Shown here piece after piece: positions 51,840-61,734 of a stretch of DNA of 64,000 bases (position 1 is its first letter; each line of letters begins with the position of its first letter). The stretch lies in NCBI GenBank assembly GCA_009760855.2, contig WPIO01000007.1, positions 9,190,001 to 9,254,000 of the forward strand, written 5' to 3'. The stretch is from Cristatella mucedo (Eukaryota > Bryozoa > Phylactolaemata > Cristatellidae). A program made the translations under genes and the position numbers. The notes beneath the pieces were generated by a model. The model had not been told where the DNA came from. It ran no database searches and was given only the letters and a program-made list of their open reading frames with translations.

Positions 51840-52300
51840 TCATTTTCTGCTTACTTCCATGCTGTGTCTCCGTGAGTCTCCGCTTGAACAGCCGCCGCCG
51901 GAACCACTGCAATACAACACTATGCTACACTCAGTATAGCTGCGTGCGTTGGTGTACACACTCGGTAGCTGTGCTTCGCAGCGTCAACTCCTTCACTATT
52001 GCGTCATAAGCCTGTAAGGACAAGCACCCGTTCCTTGCGTTACTTGCTCAGGATTTGTGGCAAAGGACTTCAGTTCAGGAGTCACTACAGTGTGTGCTCA
52101 TTACATTTGGTGTCGGAAATTTGTTATAGTCACCGAGGACTCTAAAAACAGTCATTTTGTGCTCGTCTGACTGCTTGTGACTACATCAGAGAGCTTGATG
52201 CCGAAGCGTTCCTTTCCGTGAGGACAGTATAAGACGCTCGTTCTTCGTCGTAGAATTGGGGCTTTGAGGGGGTTACTTGCTCTGCTTAAACTCGTTACAA
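51840..52300 (+). mobile_element. Possible LTR end and primer-binding site of a Gypsy-like element
   Basis: At about 52105-52122 the string ttacatttggtgtcggaaat resembles the LTR end (..ACA) followed by a tggtgtcgga-type primer-binding site found in many metazoan Ty3/Gypsy elements. No gag or pol follows, so at most an LTR and leader remain. Confidence 0.3.
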
Positions 52301-52599
52301 GAAAATTCCAAGATGAATTTAGACGAAATTAGGAAAAATCAAAATGCACACCCGTAACTTCTGAACTGAGTGCTTTACCACAAATGTGGCTCGAGTAACT
52401 GGCGGTAGTCATTGCAGACCCGCGTCGATACCTGTTCGTCAAAAACTGCATTAGCGAGTCGCAATTTTGCTGCACATATATAAGCATTTTACGGCGGTTG
52501 CTTAAAGCGGTCAGCTATCGGTAGTGCTCGTACCTGAGTACGGCAAGCCCATATCCTAAGCGTAGAGCAGTCTATTCGGCGGCCATAAATAAAAAGAAA

Positions 52600-52765
52600 T
52601 ACTAGCAGACTCAAAAGTCTCTTTTGTATAGCGACAGAAGAGCCTTTACGGCTATTGCCACCGCTTGCATCGGCAATACACGCTCGCCCGCCGCAGAATT
52701 AGAACCCACGACCTCGGGAACGAGGTGGTTAAAAGCAACCGCCTTACCTAGTGTGCCACCACAGC
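52600..52765 (-). mobile_element. SINE-2 copy 8
   Basis: Reverse-strand copy: tataGCGACAGAAGAGCC, tttacggctattgccaccgc, B-box complement tagaacccacgacctcggga, then accgccttacctagtgtgcc. Confidence 0.82.
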
Positions 52766-52804
52766 TCACAACTCAAAATACGCACACTCGTCAACCAGTG
52801 TAAT

Positions 52805-53590
52805 GTAATATAATGTATCTCCATCAGTAACTCCACAAAGTCATAAAGACCATGTGGGTGTTACGCAGGCGAGTTTTGTATAGCGCACTCACAGCCTAAG
52901 CGGCTTTCGGTATGCATTCGGTAGCCAACTGACTTCGTCTCACGCAACAAAGAGAAAGTGGGAAGCATAGCAGAGTTAGGAGAGCAGTTGAGGTAGTGAG
53001 TAGCATAGAAGTAGCAGTTCAGGACCGCTGAAAAAGATGTGCCATAGTCGGCAGTTGGAGAGTAGATGTCGTTGCGTAAGAATTGTGGAAGCGAGTTCCA
53101 CAGTCTAGGACCTGCAGAGCTAAAGCTTCTGTCGCCAACTGTCTTTAAGCGGAGGAATGGGACAGCTAATTTATTGTCCACACAGGACCTGAGGGCGCGA
53201 ACAGGCTGAAACTGATGCAGCAGTTCAGCTAGATACGAAGGAGCCAAGCCGTGGCGGGCCTTGTGGGTCAGCGTAAGAACTTTGCTCTGTATCCTTTGCT
53301 CAACCGGCAACCATCCTAGCTCTTTCAGCAGAGGTAACACGTGCTCAAACCGCTGGGACTTGAAGACCAGCCTTGCAGCCATATTCATAGTCTGCTGTAG
53401 TGGCATAATAGCTTTCTTTGGTAGCCCAGCCAAAAGGGAATTACAATAATCAAGCCGAGACAGAACTAAAGAGCTAGTTAAACTTTTTACAAGCCACTGT
53501 GGGAGACAGCTTCTAATCTTGGATAGGGATCGGATGTGATGGCTAGCTACCGCCGTTTCGTACAAATTCTTACCTCGGAGCGAACTAAAT
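52805..53590 (-). mobile_element. LINE-B copy 6, longest intact frame
   Basis: A 234-codon uninterrupted frame (53565-52861) encodes the C-terminal part of a non-LTR retrotransposon RT protein: VLSRLDYCNSLLAGLPKKAI, LKELGWLPVEQRIQSKVLTL, HGLAPSYLAELLHQF, GPRLWNSLPQFLRNDIYS. It resembles LINE-A in layout but is clearly another family, with a (CATTA)n-type tail (tgtaatgtaatataatgt on the plus strand) in place of (ATT)n. The catalytic RT core is absent (5'-truncated), so the copy is not autonomous. Confidence 0.92.
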
Positions 53591-54525
53591 ATCCTTTAAC
53601 ATATTCAGCTGCTGTTTAAATATTTCGTGACTATAAATTATAGCCGAGGAGCCGACAATGTCTCTGGCCTGTCTTGTTTGGCTGACGGTGTGAATGCCAG
53701 CATTGTAGGAGCAGTGCTCAACCAAGCTCTTGAGCGAATTGCAGAGTGGCGCTGCGCTGAACTCGAGCGGCTTACGGAGCAGCGCCGGTAGCTGCGCGGA
53801 CGCTACTCGCCGAGCTGCGCCCGCTGCATTGCGGGCTGCGCTTATTGAGAGCGCTGTCGCTCCAGATGGATGTGTACGATGTTTAAAGCGCAGGTGAGCG
53901 GCAGCACTATCGGCGCCAAAATCAACCGATAGCCTGCAGTCTAGTACGACTAATGCTGAGACTTCTATGAAGCAGAAACTTGAGGTTGCTAATGAGAGCC
54001 GCATGGGTGAACTTGCTGCTATTACTTACTTCCCGCGACAAACTAATATCGGTGCCGCCATCGCTAATAATCGCAAAAGGCGTTATCCTATTATATGTAT
54101 TGCTATTTTCATTCGCCTTTTAGCTATAAAGCTGACGCTAACCTTGGTGACCCCTTACAATTTGTGCCTCAAAAATTTCTTTGTCGCCGTTCCCAAGCAA
54201 GCGTAGTGCATTGTAGTGATTCCAATGATGAATTGACGGAGTCCTCCAAATTTTCAGAGGTAAGATAGAAAGGATTAGAGACTCCATCCCTTTACTATCG
54301 CAGGCCGTAGCTCTCCGGGGAAGACGAATACGAAGCCGATCAATAGTGCCACAGCGAATTAACCCGACGAAACGCTCAGGAAAAAATCCTTACGCCCATG
54401 ACGGCCTCATAGGTGTGTTTTAACTGCGCCCCCACTTGGGTCTGCATGCTGTAGCCAGCTCATCCTCATGTGGGCACGCTCTCTCCATCCCTAAAGCCAA
54501 CCGCCTTGAGCACTCTTCCCTCGAA
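53591..54525. other. Unique DNA left of the 54.5-kb microsatellite
   Basis: CpG-rich between about 53740 and 53900, otherwise ordinary. A 139-codon minus-strand frame (54004-53585) has no recognisable motif. No repeat family is identified. Confidence 0.25.
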
Positions 54526-54528
54526 CCT

Positions 54529-54609
<81 letters not shown>

Positions 54610-54622
54610 GTATACATATATA
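54529..54622. repeat. (TA)n(TG)n compound microsatellite
   Basis: About ten TA units followed by about 30 TG units with a TGCG interruption near 54604, then a short TA-rich tail. Confidence 0.97.
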
Positions 54623-54949
54623 TCCATATTAAAAGACCCTTCAATAAGTATCCATTGAATGGTGTAAATATACATCAAAGGCATCTGCCCAAATTTAAGG
54701 CCGTAATTCAGAGGCTGGTACACAAGCAGACATAAGAGTGACACATACATCCGTCGCATAAATATCAAGCCACAGACTCCTCCTTCGCCCTTGTCTCCAT
54801 TGCACTGTTCGCTATCTTTCCCAATAGCTCTCGCAATGAGACTCAGCTTGTCAGGTCACTCATTCAAAAGCCCACCATAGATCGTGAGAATTAAAGATAT
54901 GTTCGCATAGTCTCCCTGCTGCCATTTTTACAAGACACTTGAACGAGTT

Positions 54950-55097
54950 GTGGCCCAGCAATTAGCCTTAAAGGATATCACCACCGTTTGCAGTGGCAAT
55001 GAAGAATAAAGGATCGCCCGCGGCAGGATTCGGACCCACCTCGGAACCATGGCCGTTAAAAGCAACCGCCTAACCTACTGGGCCATCACGGCTCACA
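54950..55097 (-). mobile_element. SINE-2 copy 9
   Basis: Reverse-strand copy: agccttaaaggatatcacca, aggatcgcccgcggcaggat, B-box complement attcggacccacctcggaac, accgcctaacctactgggcc. Confidence 0.8.
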
Positions 55098-55342
55098 GAT
55101 GTTGCTAGCGAGTTTAAATCAGTTTTAAGAACTAAGCATTCCGCGGAGATTGTTCTACTTCGGGTTTACAGTGTGACCTTCTTGAACTACTCTGATCAGT
55201 AAAGGGCCTCTCTGCTGGTTCTTTTAGATCTATCAGGAGTATTGACAATACTGATCACCAGATTCCTTAGCACAGCTTGTGTGTTCTCCTTTTCCAGGTG
55301 GCTTCGTCGGAAAATTGGCGATGCCGTCCTCAGCGAGCTTCA

Positions 55343-55430
55343 AAAATTATAATAATAGATTTGATATAGCGCCCTCAGAGAACTCAATCTCTTTCTAGGC
55401 ATTTTACATTTGCTGAAAAGGTTGATTCTA
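55343..55430 (-). mobile_element. LINE-A 3' terminus
   Basis: Tail complement (attataataatag), gcgccctcagagaactcaat hairpin complement and about 30 bp of 3' UTR. Confidence 0.75.
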
Positions 55431-55555
55431 ATGATACTATCATCAAGCATTTGACCGTCTTAAATATTCGCAATACATTAACGTGTTTTGTTGGTGCATG
55501 ATGCGCTGGATTTTCAGTGATGGCTAAGCAGCCATGATTTCTATTATGTTCATAA

Positions 55556-55705
55556 AGGTTAGCTGATTCAACTGCCTCGTTTATGTAGCAGCAGCCGAGC
55601 CTTAACGGCTACCACCACCACTTGCAGTGGGCAATTAAGGTTCGCCCGCAGCATGATTTGACATAGGTCGTGAAGAACGAGGCCCTTACCCCGGGGCAAA
55701 GGCCC
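55556..55705 (-). mobile_element. SINE-2 copy 10
   Basis: Reverse-strand copy: ggttagctgattcaactgcc, gagccttaacggctaccacc, then a damaged head (agcatgatttgacataggtc). Lies head-to-tail with copy 11. Confidence 0.8.
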
Positions 55706-55715
55706 AGGGAGGCAA

Positions 55716-55870
55716 AAAGGTTAGCTGATTTAGCAGCCTCATTTGTCATCCGAAGAAGACCATTACCGCCTTTCAGTACCGCTTGAAGTGAGCAATGCAG
55801 GCCCACTGGAAAACTGGAGCCCGTGACGTAAGCCGTGAATACCGAGCAATATACCCCTGGGCTAATACCC
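55716..55870 (-). mobile_element. SINE-2 copy 11
   Basis: Reverse-strand copy directly following copy 10: ggttagctgatttagcagcc, accattaccgcctttcagta, decayed head (cctgggctaatacccatggt). Confidence 0.72.
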
Positions 55871-56099
55871 ATGGTGGCTAGATTCCTCTGCTCGAATCCC
55901 AATTTCGCAAGAAGCTGACGAAGAGATAGAGCTTTTAGAGCCGCCTGGCCGACTGCCGTCTATCCAGGCTCTGTTGTTGATAGCTCGGATGTTGGTGGGC
56001 TGCCCTAGGAATGATCACGTATTGCTACCTTTTCCGAGAATGAAGACGTAATTAGTGACTGGGCGCCTCGGGATCGTTTGCCGTGTCAGCTTTAAAGCG

Positions 56100-56350
56100 A
56101 CTCTGTAGCTGCATGTCAGGGTCAGCTCCAATGCTGTGACACCAATATTTAGCTGTCATCCGAAACCCCGTTTAGAAGTGCGTTTTGATGTACATTTGAC
56201 GGATCCCCGGATCCGTCATTGCTACAACAACCAGGAGACTTTTCACTGGATTAAACTTTACTACTTTCGCAAAAAGTCTCTGCGAAGTCAACACCGTTGA
56301 TCCGAGCTCAGTTTTTAGCAACCAAAAGGGCCTTATGCAGATAGACGGTG
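56100..56350 (-). pseudogene. Copia-type reverse transcriptase remnant
   Basis: The minus frame (about 56345-56160) reads FAKVVKFNPVKSLLVVVAMT and GIRQMYIKTHF. This is the block between the first RT motif and the catalytic region of Ty1/Copia polyproteins (typically FAPVVKF...HQMDVKTAFLNG). An LNG follows just after the annotated frame before stops set in near 56135. Only about 80 residues remain, without the YVDD box. Confidence 0.75.
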
Positions 56351-56591
56351 CCATCTGAATTATGCTTCATTTAAAAAAAATTGGCCCACTGGCTTGCCTA
56401 CCCCCGGTAAGCTGGCTGGCCTCGTGTACATCATAATGTCTCAGAGACACGAGTTTCTCATCAACTACAACCCACCACAGTTGTTATCCAGCACTGTTAA
56501 GCGAATTCTGCAGCGTGTCGGGCTCATGGCAGCTATCAATTAGCGCTTCTGCGATGAACTTACACCTACCGTCGTGACATCGAGTTCTAGT

Positions 56592-56777
56592 TTATCTCCG
56601 TAGAAGAACGTCGTTGGTCACCATTGGAGCTCGCTCGAGGTCATCGCTGCAGTCATCAGTCAGCTTTTGTCGAAGCTCTATGAGAATTGACTGCTCATAG
56701 TCCTGAGCAGTACCGTCTCCTGGCGTTACATCGCCACCATCAGAAAGAATTTCGTAGCTGCTACACATTGAACGCAT
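56592..56777 (-). pseudogene. Open frame upstream of the Copia remnant, possibly same element
   Basis: 61 codons, acidic (GGDVTPGDGTAQDYEQS, KLTDDCSDDLERAP), on the same strand and 240 bp upstream of the Copia RT remnant. This is where the variable integrase-RT spacer of Copia polyproteins would lie. No motif confirms it. A short cellular exon is the alternative. Confidence 0.25.
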
Positions 56778-56824
56778 TAATTATTCCTACATAGGTTAGC
56801 TTATAGAGCCCGAAAAACGACAGG

Positions 56825-56995
56825 GCCGTGATAGCCCAGGAGGTAAGGTGCTCGCTCTTCACGACCGAGATCGTGGAGTCGAATAGTAAAGTGGGCGATC
56901 CTTTATTGCTAACGGCATGCGATGGTGATCGACGCTAAGGCTCGTCTGCGGCTGTGTCTATACAAATGAGGCTGTTCGCTTACATTTAGCAGCTA
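56825..56995 (+). mobile_element. SINE-2 copy 12
   Basis: Head gtgatagcccaggaggtaag, B-box-like gagtcgaatagtaa (mutated), ggcgatcctttattgctaac, atgaggctgttcgct end. Confidence 0.82.
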
Positions 56996-57329
56996 TTTTG
57001 GTCCTCGGCTGATATTTCCAGCAAATATGAAATGATTAGGAAGAAATATAGTTCTCTTATGGTGCTACATACATATTAAATGAGCCCAATGACGGTAACC
57101 CGGTTACCAAATTTTCGCAAGTAGAATCGCAATTAGTTATTTATTTTACAGATAGCTGCTCTACAAAATATAGCGTTTCAAAGTAAAAAATGCCATTGAC
57201 CTTATTCAGGAGCAGCACCGTCAGAATCATGTCGAAGCAATCTGAAGAACTATGTGTGCAAGAGCTCAATGAAGGGATGTACGGTATGGTTGGCTAAAAT
57301 GAGGGAATTAAAAGATGTTATATATTTAA

Positions 57330-57473
57330 TTATATATATAATTCATTCATATAGCGCCCCAAGAAAAATTAATCTCTATTCAGGTGCTTCACATATGCCT
57401 CGGGGCTCGAGCCAACAACCCCAGTCAGACCTTGGTCGGGGAGAGTACCTTAACCGCTAGACCAAACCAGCTC
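57330..57473 (-). mobile_element. SINE-1 copy 6
   Basis: Reverse-strand copy: tail complement (ttcattcatatagcgcccca), taatctctattcaggtgctt, B-box complement ggggctcgagccaacaaccc, A-box complement taaccgctagaccaaaccag. Confidence 0.87.
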
Positions 57474-57989
57474 GGCGTTAGCAATGGTGTTCTTACCAAA
57501 GCAATTGAACTGGTGTGCAAGTTCTTAAAAACATTTCCCGGCTGCTCCGGGCGTACAGATACGCTCTGTGGGGTGCCCGAAGAAGGCATCAGCGGTTGTC
57601 ACAAATCAGCCATCGATCTTGAGCTATTTCTCGAATAAAATAGGCTCAATTTTCGTGATTGAGCCCTGGATCCTTGCCCTGCATCTGGTCAGCCGCTGCG
57701 CACTTACGCAAAAATTGTCGTTTTCGAAATCGCCGTCTTTCTGCTGACGAATAGAACTCGACGAGCCCGACATTTTTTTTTAGCCTATTTGCATATAATT
57801 TGGCCAAATATTCATGTAATTATCGCAGTTCGCGCGCACCCGGGTTAACGCCACCGGGCTCAAATGTATTGATTGTCCTTCTATGCTGATGTGCGTTATG
57901 AAAGTGTTAAAGTCGTGACGTAAGGCATCGTCGACATACTTTTGTATAGTACTCCAATGGACATGTCTTTTTTCCGTGTGCTTTGTTTG

Positions 57990-58225
57990 CATGTGCAAAG
58001 TTGAGTGAATTTTACTAACCGAGGGTCCTTCTAATCAGCGGCCGCGACTCTTTCGTGGACGTTTGCATGCTTTTCGTGGCATGATAACTGTGTGCTTTAG
58101 CACGTTTACCTAAGCAATTTACCTTGCTTTTCATTAACTATCGGTTATTGCAACTATAGAAATGATTGTTAAGTGCCTGAGTAGAGATTAAGTTCTCTAA
58201 GTGAGCTATACAAAAGACTCGCTGT
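57990..58225 (+). mobile_element. LINE-A-related 3' fragment (alternative 3' end)
   Basis: Matches the 3' UTR of the copies at 37.8-39.6 and 44.1-45.0 kb (ttgcatgcttttcgtggcat, ttaccttgcttttcattaac, agagattaagttctctaagt). No ATT tail. Confidence 0.65.
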
Positions 58226-58439
58226 AGCCTTTGTGGTTCGGTGGAGTCACAGGGGAAATTATAGTACACTATAGCGCTTAATTAAGTATCGCCAGAAACG
58301 CTCAAAATGACCCCCGGAGTTTTAAAAGTTCAGATTCCTGTAAAAAAGCGTTACGGCAAAATACTGCAATAACGCGTGGCATATAAAATAAGTCTACCTA
58401 AAATTTAAGGAAAATTTCCGGATAAGTTGATTAATCTCT

Positions 58440-60170
58440 AGTACTATAATAAAGCTGCACTGCCATGAATAGCAATCGTCTGCCTTAGCCGCTTAGGCAT
58501 AGAGCGACTAAAGCGTTCGCAAGCGTATGGCTTGCTCAAAATGGTCTTCTATAGTGGAGGAAAGAGTCTCCAGATGTGATATGATCCTTCTGTGCGCTGA
58601 GACTTCTATAATAATAATAATAATAGTAACGCACTTGATAAAGCGCCCTCAGAGAACTCATGATCTCTCTCTAGGCGCTTTACATTTGCTGGAAATGCAA
58701 TTGAATGGTGAGTAATATCATGCTTGATAAACAAACAAAATGAATAACATGGTTAGGGGTGACATGCACAGGGTCAGCATGCAAATGTGGTTAGTGGCAG
58801 CATGCACAGTGTCAGCACGCATAAGCACATCAAGGACGAATCACAGTGACCCACTAAATGCTGTCCTAAATATGTGTGTTTTTAAGTTTTTTTTAAATGC
58901 GGTCAGGTCAGGGGATGTTCTGACGCAGGTCGGGAGGGAGTTCCAGGCTTTGGGAGCATACGAACTAAATGCATGGTCTCCAAAGGATTTGAGGTTTGTA
59001 CGAGGTATTGGTAGACTGGTGGATTCCGAAAAGCGGGTGGTACGATGCTTGGCCTGACGGGGGAGTATATCTGAGAGATAGGCTGGAGCCAAATAATTAA
59101 GTGACCTAAAAGTGAGCGACAAAACGTTGAAGTCGATCCGTTACTTGACTGGTAGCTAGTGCAGGTCGGAGAGAAGTGGAGTAATGTGGCAACTGCGACG
59201 TTCACGACAGACAAGCCTAGCTGCGGAGTTTTGCACCAGCTGCAATCGCCAGATCGCACATGCTGGTAGGCCAGTAAACAGTGAGTTGCAGTAGGATTCT
59301 ACCCACTTCCCTCCCAGAAATACTCAATAGGATTCACATCCGGAGATTGACTAGGCCACTCCAATAGCGTAAATGGCCGTAGAATAAACTCAACACCGTT
59401 GTTAAAGAAATGTTCAATTCGCTTAGCCACATGCTTAGGATCAATTTCCTATTAGAAAATAAATTTCCCTCTGCGAAGCCTCGTTGCACTGGGTACTGCA
59501 ACGTTCTTAAGTAGCTCTAGATAAATATCTTGCGCCAAGATGCCAGGTAGCCAAGCAGGACGCCCAGCCCGGCGCTGCAGAAGCATTCCCAGACCACGAC
59601 CTTTGTGCCAAGACAATTATCGCTGTAACCGTCGTTGGGGCAAATACGCGCGTAGTGCGTGGGTTTGCAGTAACGAAAAATGTTGAGCCTAATCTCGTCA
59701 TTCCAGATAACTTTAATTCAGTCTTCGTGGGACCAGCGTACTCGCGCCCTAACCCACTGCAAACGAGCCACTTGGTGCGCGGTGGACAGAAGAGGCTCTT
59801 TTTTGCGCTCTGAGCACGCATGCTTTATTCATCCTTCCAATCGTATCACTACCAACTAGCTTCGTGGTAGAAGCCAGCTGACTTCGAGCATAAATCATCG
59901 CAGAGGCAAAGCGAACTTCAAAGTTTCGTTCTTTGTAAGTCTATCCTCTATCCTCGCGGGTGTGGTGACGCGTGGGATACGTCGGGTCTCCGCATTTTCC
60001 ATGGTACCGGACGAGGCCATTTTTGTCAGGTTGTACCTCACCGCAATCTCACCAATTGTCGTTCTTCAGTAACTGTAACGCTGCCAAGTACCGTTTGGTG
60101 TAAAGTTCACGATTGTCCCGTCGTAAAGGCGGTCAACCCCCAAGTCTTAGGCATATGCAGAACGACGAAA
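58440..60170 (-). pseudogene. Tc1/mariner transposase remnant, split by a LINE-A
   Basis: Minus-strand pieces in order: helix-turn-helix-like N-terminus near 60130-60050 (TIGEIAVRYNLTK); catalytic core near 59770-59520 (VRWSHED, stop, IKVIWNDEIRLN, then VVVWECF); the signature LEWPSQSPDVNPIEYFWEG at about 59350-59295; and, beyond the inserted LINE-A, the C-terminal SMPKRLRQTIAIHG near 58480. Stops, frameshifts and lost motifs make it inactive. I could not identify terminal inverted repeats with confidence. Confidence 0.85.
58606..59285 (-). mobile_element. LINE-A copy inserted in the Tc1-like transposase
   Basis: (AAT)n tail complement at 58606-58625, hairpin, 3' UTR and a coding end with a 93-codon minus frame (LNYLAPAYLSDILPRQAKHR, KAWNSLPTCVRTSPDLTAFK). 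It ends near the LLAGLPACAIR block, a typical 5' truncation. Confidence 0.9.
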
Positions 60171-60454
60171 GCATGAGTATAGAACAAGTGAATGCTCGGT
60201 GCGCTGTAGCTTTTGTATTACTATTATACACACGCAGTAGATATAAAATGAATGGCATGTAGCCTAGGGTTCGATCGAATGACGTCATCAATTAAACAAA
60301 TCGTCCTCCGTTAAACAATCTCGCTATCGCTCGATCGTTTCTCGTCGTCCGATTTATTTAATGGCAGCCGTCATTCTCGAGACCCTATCCTCCATACTAT
60401 TCATTTTACATCTACTAAGAGTTGTTTAGGTTGATGTGACTATATATTTGATAA

Positions 60455-60540
60455 CAACGTTTAGGCTCTTTTGAGATTTGATCTCATACTCTGTGCGTTT
60501 GAGGGCAAGCGCCTTCACCATTGGTTCAATAAATCAACAG
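60455..60540 (-). other. tRNA-like segment, possible SINE head
   Basis: Minus strand: a D-arm-like ggtgaaggcgcttgccctca and a B-box/T-arm-like gagatcaaatctc at suitable spacing suggest a tRNA-derived head different from SINE-1 and SINE-2. No body or second copy was found. Confidence 0.3.
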
Positions 60541-60574
60541 ACTGAATAGTTTATTCAAATTTGGTATATGAACT

Positions 60575-61198
60575 TTACCCTGTACTTGCCCCCCTGTGCT
60601 CCGCAATACTTACCTTACCTACCTTTATACTTCCGTTTCCAAGTGATGATTCATCTTGATATCCTAAAATACTTGTCATGCATTTGACAAACACTTTTTT
60701 AAATGATGAAAACCCCAAACCCCGAGCTGTGTCACCCGCTGGGCATCGACACGAACTCCCAAGAATGATGCAGGATAAGAGATCGAACAAGTCACCCTCT
60801 GGGCATCGACTTGAACTAAATGAGAATGATAGAGGATAGATGATAACGAACGGATTATAACCATCAATTCCGAGCTGTTGGATGGTTCGCACCCAACTCG
60901 ACCCATCAAAGATGTAAACAATCTTTTCATCAATTCCGAGCTGTTGGATGGTTCGCACCCAACTCGACCTGTTAAAGATGTAAACATTCATTCTATCCTC
61001 ACAATCGATGACAAGCTTTTGGATGCTTCGCATCCGACTTATCTCATTAAAAATCGAATCGATGGATTCATTGATGGCGTCTAACTCTTTATGTAAAATC
61101 TCAAAGTACGCACGTATGGGTACTTCTTTTACAACTGCTAGATCGTCATCAAAATATTGATCATCGAAATCGAACGCAATGTCATCGCAGGAGGCCAT
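60575..61198 (-). CDS. Unknown 207-aa protein with internal 22-residue repeats
   Basis: ATG in aaaATGG context. The N-terminus is very acidic (DDIAFDFDDQYFDDDLAVVK), followed by a helical stretch (EILHKELDAINESIDSIFNE). Three related repeats of 22-24 residues follow, the last two nearly identical (SSWVRTIQQLGID twice, MRSIQKLVID once). After about residue 120 the frame runs through a second DNA duplication (SSRCPEGD and SSCRCPAGD) that looks less like protein. No family is recognised. It sits at the left side of the AT-rich island and may belong to the integrated element; a host repeat is also possible. Confidence 0.45.
   Translation of the reverse strand: MASCDDIAFDFDDQYFDDDLAVVKEVPIRAYFEILHKELDAINESIDSIFNEISRMRSIQKLVIDCEDRMNVYIFNRSSWVRTIQQLGIDEKIVYIFDGSSWVRTIQQLGIDGYNPFVIIYPLSFSFSSSRCPEGDLFDLLSCIILGSSCRCPAGDTARGLGFSSFKKVFVKCMTSILGYQDESSLGNGSIKVGKVSIAEHRGASTG
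60732..61072 (-). repeat. Internal direct repeats of the 60.6-61.2 kb gene
   Basis: Two arrays. The first has a unit of about 58 bp (gtcacccgctgggcatcgac at 60731 and gtcaccctctgggcatcgac at 60790). The second has a 66-bp unit (attccgagctgttggatggt at 60867 and 60933), with a diverged third unit near 61004 (gacaagcttttggatgcttc). The 66-bp units preserve frame. Confidence 0.88.
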
Positions 61199-61340
61199 TT
61201 TGGAAAGGAAGATAACTCCTACTCACGTGATATATCAAGCTTTCCCAGTGGTCTAAATTTAGTACATGACGCCATACTATTCATTTACATACTATTTAGG
61301 GTTGTCCTATTGATAAAACGATTTTTATTAACATAGGACA

Positions 61341-61697
61341 ATGTCAGACCTCCGAACCAAATACGCAAATACCAAGTATAATCAAATACTTTTAGACAAT
61401 GATAGAATTAAAGGTTGCTTAACAAAACTAATACGTATTAGATATGGTTTTCAATTTTTAGGTATCTTACTATCTCTTGCGATTACAATAACCAGGACTT
61501 ATATTCAAAAACCTGAGGAAATCGCTCACGTAGTAACATTATTAGGTGCTTTATCAACAATGATAATCTCAATAGATAGTGAAATATCACAAATTGATTG
61601 AAGGAAAAGATCTACTCTTCAGGCAAATCATAACTTAGTTTCAAAGATTGTTGATGCTTTAGATGACGATAAAATAACTAAAGAAGAATTCGATTAA
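61341..61697 (+). pseudogene. Small membrane protein with an in-frame TGA
   Basis: The 86-codon frame to the TGA at 61599 starts with a polar, charged 35 residues, then has two hydrophobic segments (FQFLGILLSLAITITRTYI and VVTLLGALSTMIISI). After the TGA the same frame stays open for 31 more codons with an acidic end (DALDDDKITKEEFD) up to TAA at 61697. The longer product resembles, in layout only, small two-helix membrane proteins of large DNA viruses. The TGA may be a nonsense mutation (other genes here are broken) or a Trp codon in another code. It converges with the integrase, the ends being about 40 bp apart. Confidence 0.5.
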
Positions 61698-61734
61698 ATA
61701 ATAATTGTTGAACCATTAGAAAATATAAGTGATA

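Noticed and set aside
60455-60540. Functional tRNA gene
   Set aside because: A- and B-box-like parts can be seen, but the acceptor stem does not pair convincingly, so it is at most a SINE head.
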